From the NCBI RefSeq assembly GCF_005771525.1, contig NZ_VAVZ01000030.1:1-45055 (forward strand): a DNA stretch of 45,055 bases, in the 5' to 3' direction. Positions within the stretch are counted from its first letter, which is position 1. Each line of letters begins with the position of its first letter. The position numbers and the translations under genes are program-made. Below the pieces are notes generated by a model. The model had not been told where the DNA came from and did no database searches. It was given only the letters and a program-made list of their open reading frames with translations. Shown here one piece after another: positions 1 to 6,793 of the stretch. This stretch comes from Nesterenkonia salmonea (lineage in GTDB: Bacteria > Actinomycetota > Actinomycetes > Actinomycetales > Micrococcaceae).

Positions 1-2
1 TC

Positions 3-53
3 GAAAAAGTCGCCCGCGGCCGCGTCGCCCTCGAAGCCATCAAACAAAACTGA
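3..53 (+). CDS. C-terminal end of an unidentified protein
   Basis: The window opens inside a reading frame that gives the 16-residue tail EKVARGRVALEAIKQN and then TGA. The composition (alternating charged and Ala/Val residues) fits a helical C-terminus of a real protein. A small hairpin follows within 30 bases. Too little remains to name the family; a tail of this length cannot be matched reliably by eye. Confidence 0.45.
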   Translation, partial: EKVARGRVALEAIKQN

Positions 54-78
54 GACACACCACTAGCTTGGCAGTGAT

Positions 79-99
79 TGCGGACAGTTAGCGTCCGCA
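79..99 (+). terminator. Weak hairpin after the partial gene
   Basis: TGCGGAC (79-85) pairs perfectly with GTCCGCA (93-99) around a 7-base loop. There is no clear T-run after it, so it could be a Rho-assisted or weak terminator for the truncated upstream gene. The rest of the gap from 100 to about 238 shows nothing I can identify. Confidence 0.35.
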
Positions 100-238
100 T
101 TAACGAAAGAATATGCGCATGTCATCTGTAGGCACCACAGAGCGAGTGTTGAGAATGCTGGGACTCCTGCAGCGCCGCCTCTCGGTGATCCGGAGCTATG
201 AGAGGCAGCTGCGCACCTTGTAGGCCTCCTGAACAAGG

Positions 239-265
239 TTGCGGGCCCTGATTCAGGTGTATCAT
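239..265 (+). promoter_or_regulatory. Possible promoter of the terC transcript
   Basis: TTGCGG (239-244) and TATCAT (260-265) resemble -35 and -10 boxes, but the 15-base spacer is short. A start site near 271 would fall just at the beginning of the proposed riboswitch, which is the main reason to list it. Confidence 0.3.
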
Positions 266-270
266 CAGAT

Positions 271-380
271 CAGTGAGGGAGTATCCCTAGAGCTGTGAAC
301 GTCAACACGCAAAGCCCCTGAGCTTTGCCGGACACAGCAGTCTGAGATCTAGAATCTCGGGCGGAGAGACTTGCGACGCA
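271..380 (+). promoter_or_regulatory. yybP-ykoY-like manganese riboswitch upstream of terC
   Basis: The leader contains, in order, GGGAGTA (278-284), GTCAACACGC (301-310) and a late GGAGAGACTTGCG (363-375). These resemble the conserved purine-rich internal-loop blocks of yybP-ykoY riboswitches (GGGGAGUA ... GUCAACACG ... GAGAC). A local hairpin, AAAGC...GCTTT, lies between the second and third blocks. This class senses Mn2+ and commonly precedes TerC/Alx-type exporters, and here the next gene is exactly such a protein, starting 35 bases downstream. The P1 helix is not obvious by eye, so a covariance-model search is needed. Confidence 0.62.
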
Positions 381-414
381 GACTGCGCATGTCGCGCTCT
401 CGAAAGGTTGCCTC

Positions 415-1416
415 ATGGAAATAACACCCCTGCTCTGGGCCCTCACTCTCGTCTCCATCATGGCTCTGCTTGCCGTTGATTTCTTCGGACACGTGCGGAA
501 AGCACACGAACCGACCCTGCGGGAATCAGCCGCATGGTCAGGCTTCTATGTGGGTATCGCCCTGCTCTTCGGTCTTCTCTTCGTCATTCTGGGAGATTCC
601 GGACAAGCGGTGGAGTACTACGCCGGTTATCTCACAGAGAAGGCGCTGTCAGTAGACAACCTCTTCGTCTTCCTGGTGATTATTTCCAGCTTCAATGTTC
701 CTCGGAAGTACCAGCAGAAAGTCCTGTTGTTCGGCATTGTGTTCGCCCTGATAGCACGCACTGTGTTGATCTTTCTCGGCGCCGGGCTCATTACCGTCTT
801 CAGCGACATCTTCTACGTGTTCGGGATCATCCTGCTGTTGACCGCCGCCAACATGCTGCGCAATGAGGTTAAACACGAGAAACGCTCAGACAACGATGAC
901 AACATCGTGATGCGCACTGCTCGCCGTTGGTTGAAGACCTCCGATGACTACGACGGCGACAAACTCACTACGGTGATCAACGGGCGACGAATGCTCACGC
1001 CGATGCTGCTGGTCATGGTGGTCATTGGTGGCACCGACGTTCTCTTTGCATTGGACTCAATCCCTGCGATCTATGGGCTGACCAGCGAACCGTATATTGT
1101 CTTCACGGCGACAGCCTTCTCGCTTCTGGGCCTGAGGCAGCTGTACTTCCTGCTGGACGGACTCCTCGACCGACTGGCTTATCTCTCATACGGACTCATC
1201 GCCATCCTGGGGTTCATCGGTGTCAAACTGATTCTCCACGCGCTGCATGACAACAATCTGCCGTTCATCAATTCGGGGGAGAGCGTGCACGTCATCGAAA
1301 TCCCCACCGGTATTTCGTTGGTGGTCATAGCTGGCATCCTGGTGGTCACAGTCACCGCGTCGCTGATCAGTGCGCGGAAGATCCGCGTCAGGGAGCTTGA
1401 ACACCAGACTTCGTAG
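415..1416 (+). CDS. TerC/Alx family integral membrane metal exporter
   Basis: A 333-residue, multi-spanning membrane protein of the TerC family, whose characterised members (Alx, MeeF/YceF/YkoY) export or insert manganese at the inner membrane. Visible signatures are the acidic membrane motif EKALSVDNLFVF near residues 80-92 and the second one GGTDVLFALDSIPAI near residues 203-217. Length is typical. The start at 415 has AAAGG nine bases upstream. A manganese-type riboswitch candidate lies in its leader, which agrees with a role in metal homeostasis rather than tellurite resistance. It runs alone and its 3' end overlaps a convergent VOC gene by 29 bases. Confidence 0.9.
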   Translation: MEITPLLWALTLVSIMALLAVDFFGHVRKAHEPTLRESAAWSGFYVGIALLFGLLFVILGDSGQAVEYYAGYLTEKALSVDNLFVFLVIISSFNVPRKYQQKVLLFGIVFALIARTVLIFLGAGLITVFSDIFYVFGIILLLTAANMLRNEVKHEKRSDNDDNIVMRTARRWLKTSDDYDGDKLTTVINGRRMLTPMLLVMVVIGGTDVLFALDSIPAIYGLTSEPYIVFTATAFSLLGLRQLYFLLDGLLDRLAYLSYGLIAILGFIGVKLILHALHDNNLPFINSGESVHVIEIPTGISLVVIAGILVVTVTASLISARKIRVRELEHQTS

Positions 1417-1819
1417 GGTGATCCGGCACGGCGATGATCTGCCAGGCATGGCCGTCAGGGTCCGTCGCGACGCCGGTGAACCCCCAATCCTGCTGGGTGG
1501 GCTCTGCGAACACCTCTCCGCCGCCGGCACGCATACGATTGATAATGTCGTCGACTTCGGTGGGGCTCTCCACTGTCAGACTCAGGATACACTCACTGAC
1601 GGTGTTGGGTGCGGCTTGTCTGTCTCCGAGGACCCACCCGAACCCGCCAGTGGGAATGAACATCACCGTGGATTTTTCATCGATCCGGAACTGCAGGGGC
1701 TCTGGAACCCCGTCCTCGGTAGGCTCGCCGATGGGCTGCAGGCCCAACGTTTCCTGATAAAAGGTGAAGGTGCGCTGTCGGTCGTTCGTGGGCAGTGCAA
1801 TGGTGAACGCTCGCGTCAC
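1388..1819 (-). CDS. VOC (glyoxalase/bleomycin-resistance fold) protein
   Basis: A 143-residue single-module VOC protein. It opens with a beta strand (AFTIALPTND), followed by YQETLGLQP, the usual helix-then-strand entry of the fold, and ends with DPDGHAWQI, the classic last metal-ligand strand. Substrate cannot be told. The start is GTG at 1819 with AAGGAG seven bases before it, overlapping the stop of the truncated reductase gene as GTGA, so the two are translationally coupled. It is the last gene of the minus-strand array and overlaps terC tail to tail. Confidence 0.85.
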   Translation of the reverse strand: MTRAFTIALPTNDRQRTFTFYQETLGLQPIGEPTEDGVPEPLQFRIDEKSTVMFIPTGGFGWVLGDRQAAPNTVSECILSLTVESPTEVDDIINRMRAGGGEVFAEPTQQDWGFTGVATDPDGHAWQIIAVPDHPTKSGVQAP

Positions 1820-2169
1820 GGTTTCTCCTTGATTGTGTAGGACAGATCAGGGGCGTGTGGAGTTGCCCATCCGGCCCTGCCTGCGGGGACGACGTCGTAG
1901 ATCATCTTTTGTACGCCGTTGCTGTACACCTCATGGTCAATCAGCTCCAGCTCAGTGGCGTCCCTATCAGAGGTGCTGAATAGCCGCTTACCAGCACCGA
2001 GCAGCAGCGGAAAGACCAGCAGATGATAGCGGTCCACCAGACCAGCGTCGGCGAGGGTGTGGCCGAGGGCAGCGCTGCCGTGCACGCTGATAGGGCCACC
2101 TTCGGTCTTCTTGAGTGCTGCGACGTCGTCCACCGATCGCTGGAGGTCGACCTCGCCCCAAACACCCAT
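1816..2169 (-). pseudogene. Dihydrofolate reductase/RibD C-terminal domain family, N-terminally truncated
   Basis: The 117 residues contain the second half of a dihydrofolate-reductase-like (RibD_C) domain: PISVHGSAALGHTL and the LVFPLLLGAGKRLF strand are diagnostic. Family members run about 180-200 residues and begin with an Ile/Val-rich strand and a NADPH-contact loop; these are missing. Translating further upstream in the same frame gives non-homologous residues and a TAG at 2206, within the end of the SRPBCC gene. The ATG has no good ribosome-binding site. A deletion of about 80-90 codons at the junction with the SRPBCC gene is the simplest reading, leaving a probable pseudogene. A short stable domain with another role is less likely. 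Confidence 0.72.
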
Positions 2170-2179
2170 TGCTGGCAGA

Positions 2180-3157
2180 TCAGGCCGTGGCCAGAAGCTC
2201 AGTCTCTAGACGGGCGTAGCTGGTCTCCATGCCGTCAGTCATGCCAGTTGCCAAGACGGCGTCGCGTTGTTCTTCAGTGGCGTAGGTGATGAGCAGGGTC
2301 AGCAGGGTTCCGCCTTCAACGGCTGTCAGGTTTTGCTCGTTCAGGGTTGGTGGACCGTCCATATCTTCCATCGTTTCGGTGAACACTTCGCGATGCGGAG
2401 GGTTTGATTCTCGGACTTCGCCAGTGATAGCGAAGCCGTTCTCTCCATTGGCGTCGGTCCAGGCGTAGCGAAAGGTCTCCCCGGCAGCGGTGGCGACCTG
2501 ACAGTCTGTGAACGTCCACCCATCCGGTCCCAGCAGCCAGCGGGTAAGTAGCCCGGGATCGTGATGCGCGTTCCAGACCTGCTGTGGTGCGCCGCGGATA
2601 ATCCGGCTGATCCGGACCTGGGTGGGGGAAAGTATCTGGGCTGTGAGGGCGCGATCTGCGGCGAAGGATGCGAGGTCTTCTAGAACCTCATCGATCTGGC
2701 CCATGGCGGCTGTGGCGCCCTCTTCCATGCCCATTGTGATCAGCTGCTCCAACTCCTCCAGAGTGTTGAAGTACGTGGTGTTGGTGAGGCGGGAGCCAGT
2801 GGGAGTCTCCTCAAAAGTGAAGACCATCTGCATTGAGGGCATTTCCTCATTGGGCTGGCCATTTTCCGCGGCGAAGCCGTCAATGACTTCAAAGGAGTGC
2901 CCCTGCTGCACCGTAGTAAACTCCCAGTACCCGTGCGAGCGCTCGCCACCGGGACCTGTCATGTAGTACTCAGATCTGCCACCGGGGTAGAGATCGTGGC
3001 GGGTAAAGGTTGCGGGCCACTCAGGCGGACCCCAGAATCTTTCGATCTGCCGCGGGTCGGCGTAGGCGTCCCAGAGTCGCGGCAGCGGGACCGGAAAGTC
3101 GGCGACCACTGACATAGTCAGATTTGTGAGGTCTTTGTCGACCGATGTGATGGGCAC
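2180..3157 (-). CDS. Tandem SRPBCC (AHSA1-like) protein
   Basis: About 325 residues with two consecutive AHSA1/START-like ligand-binding modules. The first (roughly residues 12-150) has LWDAYADPRQIERFWGPP, and the second (roughly 175-320) has VWNAHHDPGLLTRWLLGP. Each thus shows the 'W.a..dp..l..W.gP' opening of the family. The frame is open further upstream, but that part overlaps arsR; I chose GTG at 3157 because AAAGG lies eight bases before it and the N-terminus then matches the family. It sits 31 bases after arsR. ArsR-AHSA1 pairs are common in actinobacteria, where the regulator usually controls the pair. The ligand is unknown. Confidence 0.85.
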   Translation of the reverse strand: MPITSVDKDLTNLTMSVVADFPVPLPRLWDAYADPRQIERFWGPPEWPATFTRHDLYPGGRSEYYMTGPGGERSHGYWEFTTVQQGHSFEVIDGFAAENGQPNEEMPSMQMVFTFEETPTGSRLTNTTYFNTLEELEQLITMGMEEGATAAMGQIDEVLEDLASFAADRALTAQILSPTQVRISRIIRGAPQQVWNAHHDPGLLTRWLLGPDGWTFTDCQVATAAGETFRYAWTDANGENGFAITGEVRESNPPHREVFTETMEDMDGPPTLNEQNLTAVEGGTLLTLLITYATEEQRDAVLATGMTDGMETSYARLETELLATA

Positions 3158-3188
3158 GGTATTGGCCTTTCTGCTGCAGGGTGGCGGA

Positions 3189-3536
3189 TTAGTTCTCGGC
3201 AAGTAGGGCGTCGAGCTGCTCAATGCGCCCTTGCCAGATGCGTTCATAGGCGTCTAAGAGAGTGCGGGCCTTGCGAATCGCCTCGGGGTTGCCGCGAACC
3301 AGACGCTCCCGGCCGCTGCGATGCTTGGTCACAAGTCCGGCCCCCTGCAGGACTGTGATGTGCTTCTGCACTGCCGCGAATGTGATCTCATAGCGGGCAG
3401 CCAGATCGGAGATGGACTCTTCGTCAACTAGAGTGCGGCGCACAATGTCACGGCGAGTGGCATCCGCTAAGGCGCGGAAAATTCGGTCCACCTCATCGTC
3501 GCTGAGGTTCGTGTCTGAATCTAGATATACAACCAT
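3189..3536 (-). CDS. ArsR family winged-helix repressor
   Basis: A 115-residue ArsR/SmtB-type regulator with FRALADATRRDIVRR at the start of the DNA-binding domain and FAAVQKHITVLQGAGLV as the recognition-helix region, followed by a beta wing with RSGRERLV. No Cys metal-site motif is visible, which fits the non-metal subgroup that pairs with SRPBCC proteins. The frame extends 24 codons upstream, but the ATG at 3536 is preferred: a TTGACG-18-TAACAT promoter would start transcription almost exactly there, giving a leaderless mRNA. An inverted repeat covers the start codon, suggesting autorepression. Confidence 0.88.
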   Translation of the reverse strand: MVVYLDSDTNLSDDEVDRIFRALADATRRDIVRRTLVDEESISDLAARYEITFAAVQKHITVLQGAGLVTKHRSGRERLVRGNPEAIRKARTLLDAYERIWQGRIEQLDALLAEN

Positions 3537-3574
3537 TAGGTTGCATGTTAGATGTGTCTGTCGTGACACGTCAA
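3527..3574 (-). promoter_or_regulatory. arsR promoter with operator over the start codon
   Basis: On the minus strand TTGACG (3574-3569) and TAACAT (3550-3545) are separated by 18 bases, a good sigma70-type promoter. Eight bases after the -10 box is the ATG. CAACC (3530-3534) and GGTTG (3539-3543) form an inverted repeat with a 4-base centre that covers the start codon. Repressor bound there would block start-site clearance. The placement beside an ArsR gene is the reason to assign it as the ArsR operator. Confidence 0.65.
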
Positions 3575-3595
3575 GGGATGGCGAGCTAGACGGGA

Positions 3596-4741
3596 TTAGT
3601 CCAGGCAAGTGTTCAGGCGGCTTGCTTGATGCATAAGGTAATTGCGCTCAGCGAGATTCGAGGCCCTTATTGCCGCCTGGGCGTAAAGTCGTGCGGCTTC
3701 GGCTAGGTCACCTCGGCGTTCTTGTAGGTAAGCGGCCGCGGCTGCGTGTCGAGGCAGGGAGTCAGGAAGGGCTCTCAGTTCGGCCAGTCCGGCCTCAGGG
3801 CTCTTGGCATGTCCGAGTGCGAGGGCTCGATTCAGACGGGCCACTGGGCTGTGGGTGATACTGACCAGTTCGTCATACCACTCGACGATCTGGGTCCAGT
3901 CGGTCTCTTGGGTAGTCGGTGCATCAGCGTGCAGGGCTGCAATTGCCGCCTGTGCCTGGTACTCGCCCAGTTGTTCACGAGCCAGAGCGTGCTGCAGCAC
4001 AGTGGTGCCCTCGTCTATTAACTCGGAGTCCCAGGCTGTGCGGTCTTGATCGACCAGGGGAATCAGGCTGCCGTCAGGAGTGGCGCGTGCGGGCCGACGG
4101 GCAGCAGTCAGCAGCATGAGAGCCAATAGCCCGAGCACTTCAGGATGGTTGGCGTGGCGCGCCACTTGGCGGGTCAGTCGGATAGCTTCGGCGACGAGAT
4201 CCACATCGCCGGAATACCCCTCGTTGAAGATCAAGTACAGCACCTTGAGGACCGTGGCGACGCCGCCGGGATCAGTAAATCGGGCTCCCACCAGTTTGCG
4301 CTTAGCCCGACTTATGCGCTGAGCCATGGTGCGCTCGGGCACCAGATAGGCCTGGGCAATCTGACCAGTGGTGAGGCCGCCGACAGCGCGCAGGGTCAGC
4401 GCCACTGCCGAGGATGAGGACAGCGCGGGGTGGGCGCAGAGAAGATAGAGCTGCAGGGTGTCGTCAGAAGCCGGTGCAGGTGGCGCGCAAGGTTCGGCGT
4501 GAACAGTGTCTTCTCTGCGCCGTCGGGCAGTGTCAGAGCGCGCGGCATCGAGGAATTTGTTCCATGCCACTGCCGTCAGCCATCCTTTGGCGTCATTGGG
4601 CGGTTCATGGGGCCAACGTCGGATGGCCTCAAGCAGAGCTTCTTGCACTGCGTCTTCGGCGGCTGCGAAATCGGCCCCACGGTGGATGAGGGCACTGAGG
4701 ACCTGAGGAACTAGGTCTCGCAGCATGGTCTCATCCACCAC
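3596..4741 (-). CDS. ECF42-type RNA polymerase sigma factor with C-terminal TPR-like extension
   Basis: A 381-residue sigma factor. Residues 1-80 hold sigma region 2 (FAAAEDAVQEALLEAIRRWP, then GWLTAVAWNKFLD). Residues 110-160 hold region 4 (GLTTGQIAQAYLVPERTMAQRISRAKRKL). The remaining ~220 residues are a helical extension containing the family-typical YLIFNEGYSG and repeated Ala-rich helices (ARLNRALALGHAKSPEAGLAEL) resembling TPRs. This layout, together with an adjacent DGPF protein, defines group ECF42, where no anti-sigma factor is encoded and the extension is required for function. The GTG start has GAGG six bases upstream and lies 15 bases after the DGPF stop. The 3' end is close to arsR. 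Confidence 0.92.
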   Translation of the reverse strand: MVDETMLRDLVPQVLSALIHRGADFAAAEDAVQEALLEAIRRWPHEPPNDAKGWLTAVAWNKFLDAARSDTARRRREDTVHAEPCAPPAPASDDTLQLYLLCAHPALSSSSAVALTLRAVGGLTTGQIAQAYLVPERTMAQRISRAKRKLVGARFTDPGGVATVLKVLYLIFNEGYSGDVDLVAEAIRLTRQVARHANHPEVLGLLALMLLTAARRPARATPDGSLIPLVDQDRTAWDSELIDEGTTVLQHALAREQLGEYQAQAAIAALHADAPTTQETDWTQIVEWYDELVSITHSPVARLNRALALGHAKSPEAGLAELRALPDSLPRHAAAAAYLQERRGDLAEAARLYAQAAIRASNLAERNYLMHQASRLNTCLD

Positions 4742-4756
4742 AGGTGACCTCAGGGG

Positions 4757-5164
4757 TCATTCGGTCCTCTGAGGAGAATCGCTGAGGAACGGGCGCAGTT
4801 CCAGCCACTCGTGGAGCGGCTCGCCACCAGCTCCCGGTGCGGCCGAGAGCTCACCCGCCAGTTCCAACGCCCGGGCATGGTTATCGACGTCGATGATCAT
4901 CCAGCCTGCAATGAGGTCCTTGGTTTCGGGAAAAGGCCCATCAGTTACAGGCGGGAGTCCTTTGCCGTCGAAACGCACCCACTCGCCTTCAGGGGCAAGT
5001 GCCTGGCTATCGATGTATTCTCCGGACTGCTCGAGTCTTGCGGCGAAGTCGTTCATGTACTGGATGTGGGCGGAGAGTTCCTCGGGCGCCCACTGGTCCA
5101 TCGGGACGTTATTGACTGCTTCTGGAGCGCCGCGGTAGTGCTTCAGCATGAGGTACTTGGCCAT
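4757..5164 (-). CDS. YCII-related DGPF domain protein
   Basis: A 135-residue member of the YCII-like family, carrying the name-giving motif TDGPFPETKD at about residues 74-83 and the strand GWMIIDVDNHARALELA. DGPF proteins are small dimeric alpha-beta-barrel proteins and are the hallmark neighbours and presumed targets of ECF42 sigma factors. The ATG at 5164 has AAGGAGA eight bases upstream. It is first in the operon with the sigma gene, behind a candidate ECF promoter. Biochemical activity is unknown. Confidence 0.92.
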   Translation of the reverse strand: MAKYLMLKHYRGAPEAVNNVPMDQWAPEELSAHIQYMNDFAARLEQSGEYIDSQALAPEGEWVRFDGKGLPPVTDGPFPETKDLIAGWMIIDVDNHARALELAGELSAAPGAGGEPLHEWLELRPFLSDSPQRTE

Positions 5165-5216
5165 GATGATGTTCTCCTTCGTTTCCGCGCAGCCGATGTG
5201 CTGCGTCCATAACTAG

Positions 5217-5243
5217 GACGGAGCTGGTGCTGGAATTTCGACA
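5217..5243 (-). promoter_or_regulatory. Candidate ECF42-dependent promoter of the DGPF-sigma operon
   Basis: Read on the minus strand, TGTCGA (5243-5238) is followed after exactly 17 bases by CGTC (5220-5217). As I recall it, the published ECF42 promoter motif has TGTCGA in the -35 region with a CG-type -10 element. The site is about 53 bases before the DGPF start, so the operon would be autoregulated by its own sigma factor. Confidence 0.65.
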
Positions 5244-5292
5244 TTCCGCAGGAAAATGTTCCTTGTGGATAGTTGCGGGTGTTTTCTCTTGG

Positions 5293-5595
5293 TCAGTCAC
5301 GCAGAGGTGAGTCGACGACGTCGTACTGGAATCCGCTCATCTCCCCAGTGAGTAGGGGCATCGCCTCGGCGATTGCTTCCCGAACTGATGCCAGCTGAAG
5401 TGACTGCTGGTGGGCAGCGGCGGAGGTCCACAGCTCCGTCACGAAAACCGTGTCGGGTTGATCTTGCGAAGTCCCCACCTCATAGAGCAGGCAACCAGCC
5501 TCGGCCAGGGCCGGGTTTGGTCGTGTGAGGATGGCGACCACAGCGTCGAGCTGGCCAGGTTGTGTCCCGAGCGTTCCTACGTTTGCGAAGGTCAT
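5293..5595 (-). CDS. Antibiotic biosynthesis monooxygenase (ABM) domain protein
   Basis: A 100-residue ABM-fold (dimeric alpha-beta barrel) protein. Visible features are the strand ANVGTLGTQPGQLDAV, the central CLLYEVGTSQDQPDTVFVTELW and the helix SAAAHQQSLQLASV, all in the usual order. Members include quinol monooxygenases such as YgiN and many cofactor-free oxygenases; the substrate is not evident. It follows the TetR gene by 16 bases. TAGATT lies six bases before the ATG, so it may also have its own leaderless promoter. Confidence 0.85.
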   Translation of the reverse strand: MTFANVGTLGTQPGQLDAVVAILTRPNPALAEAGCLLYEVGTSQDQPDTVFVTELWTSAAAHQQSLQLASVREAIAEAMPLLTGEMSGFQYDVVDSPLRD

Positions 5596-5611
5596 GAGGT
5601 GAATCTAGCGC

Positions 5612-6202
5612 CTAGGGTCCCCCAGTGGAAGGGTCCAGTGCTGCGTTGATGAGCCGGTCGAGGACCTCATGCGCCGCATCGCGGTCGGCAGAACCACCTT
5701 CGACGATCCAGAGAGCGGCCTCATTCATTGCTCCCGAGAGCTGGGCTGTGGTGGCTTCGAGCAGGTGCGGGGCTACTCCCGTGGCCTCTAAGGCGTCGCG
5801 GAGGTGTACAACAGAATTTTCTGAATCCATTCTGCGCCACTGGCACCATCCCAGCACGGTAGGCGCTTCGGCGAGCAGAATTCGGGCTGCAGACTCGGTG
5901 GTGATGGCGTCGAGAAACGCGTGACATCCGGTGCGCAGCTGTCTCAGGGGGTCCTCGCCAGAGTTCTCTGCCGCTGCGACAACGGCATCGGCGACTCTGT
6001 TCTGCAGTTTCTCTGCCGCGGCACTGAAGAGCCCGAGCTTGTTGTTGTAGTGGTGGTAGACCGCTCCGCGGGTGACATGTGCCTGCCGAGCAACGTCGTC
6101 TACCGAAACCGCTGAGAAGCCATGTTCGGAGAAGAGATCTATAGCTGCGGCCAAAATGTCTTGAGCTGTCTGAGCAGCGGCGGCAGCACTTGCACGGGGC
6201 AT
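5612..6202 (-). CDS. TetR family transcriptional repressor
   Basis: About 196 residues. The N-terminal helix-turn-helix is clear: AAIDLFSEHGFSAVSVDDVARQAHVTRGAVYHHYNNK in pieces FSEHGFSAVSVDDVA and TRGAVYHHYNNK, near residues 20-60. The C-terminal ligand domain resembles the TetR_C AefR-like group. An earlier ATG at 6223 lies inside an operator half-site; the ATG at 6202 has AAGGAAG at the right distance and is preferred. It is divergent from a VOC gene, with two likely operators between them, and upstream of the ABM monooxygenase. It probably represses both directions and responds to a small organic ligand. Confidence 0.9.
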   Translation of the reverse strand: MPRASAAAAAQTAQDILAAAIDLFSEHGFSAVSVDDVARQAHVTRGAVYHHYNNKLGLFSAAAEKLQNRVADAVVAAAENSGEDPLRQLRTGCHAFLDAITTESAARILLAEAPTVLGWCQWRRMDSENSVVHLRDALEATGVAPHLLEATTAQLSGAMNEAALWIVEGGSADRDAAHEVLDRLINAALDPSTGGP

Positions 6203-6211
6203 ATCATCTTC

Positions 6212-6267
6212 CTTTACGTACATAGTGTATGTATCCTATGAGAGTTACATACCATCGTACGTAAAGG
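6212..6267. promoter_or_regulatory. Twin TetR operators between divergent genes
   Basis: CTTTACGTAC (6212-6221) is the exact inverse of GTACGTAAAG (6257-6266). Each arm belongs to a smaller palindrome: ACGTAC-ATAGT-GTATGT (6216-6232) and ACATAC-CATC-GTACGT (6247-6262). Two facing sites of the form ACRTAC-N4/5-GTAYGT between a TetR gene and its divergent neighbour are a typical repressor target, one site serving each promoter. Confidence 0.75.
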
Positions 6268-6276
6268 ATTCCCTCC

Positions 6277-6687
6277 ATGGTGACCACCTCGTTCTATCCC
6301 GTCCTGATGTCTTCCGATGTGCCCGCTGCCGCGGAGTTCTATCGCAAGTACCTCGGCTTCGAGACTGTCTATGATTCGTCCTGGTATGTCAGTTTGCGCC
6401 AGGGAGCATTCGAGTTGGCTCTGCTAGCTCATGACCACGAGACGGTTCCCGCCCGTCATCGGGTGCTGCCGCAGGGTGTGCTACTAAACCTTGAAGTCGA
6501 CGATGTCGACGCGATCCATGAGCAGTTGAAGGCCATACCGAACCTGCGGACAGTCCAGCCACTTCGCAGTGAAGACTTCGGTCAGCGGCACTTTATTTTG
6601 GAAGGGCCGGACCGGGTCTTGATTGACGTGATTCAGCCCATAGAGCCCACTGAAGATTACAAGGAGTCGTTCATCCATCACCCCTAG
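6277..6687 (+). CDS. VOC family protein
   Basis: A 136-residue glyoxalase/bleomycin-resistance-fold protein: FYPVLMSSDVPAAAEFYRKYLGFETVY gives the first strand, helix and strand in pieces SSDVPAAAEFYRKYLGFE, and RHFILEGPDRVLIDVIQ closes the second module half. In the last strand the usual Glu ligand is replaced by Asp (LIDVIQ). AAAGGA lies eight bases before the ATG. It is divergent from the TetR gene and is the likely regulated target, perhaps a resistance or detoxification protein. Confidence 0.87.
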   Translation: MVTTSFYPVLMSSDVPAAAEFYRKYLGFETVYDSSWYVSLRQGAFELALLAHDHETVPARHRVLPQGVLLNLEVDDVDAIHEQLKAIPNLRTVQPLRSEDFGQRHFILEGPDRVLIDVIQPIEPTEDYKESFIHHP

Positions 6688-6793
6688 GTCGGCACTGGCA
6701 GAAGTCAGATCATGACTCACGGCACTCTCCGGGTGTATGGGCCTGTGATGTGCTGAGCGGACTTCAATTGTCGGCACTGAAGGGATCGGTTCT

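Noticed and set aside
3158-3247. N-terminal extension of the SRPBCC frame into arsR
   Set aside because: The extension is Pro/Ser-rich, unlike the family, and overlaps the arsR coding region; the GTG at 3157 has a good ribosome site.
5165-5300. 63-codon frame upstream of the DGPF gene on the minus strand
   Set aside because: It overlaps the candidate ECF promoter and the DGPF start in another frame and has no coding character.
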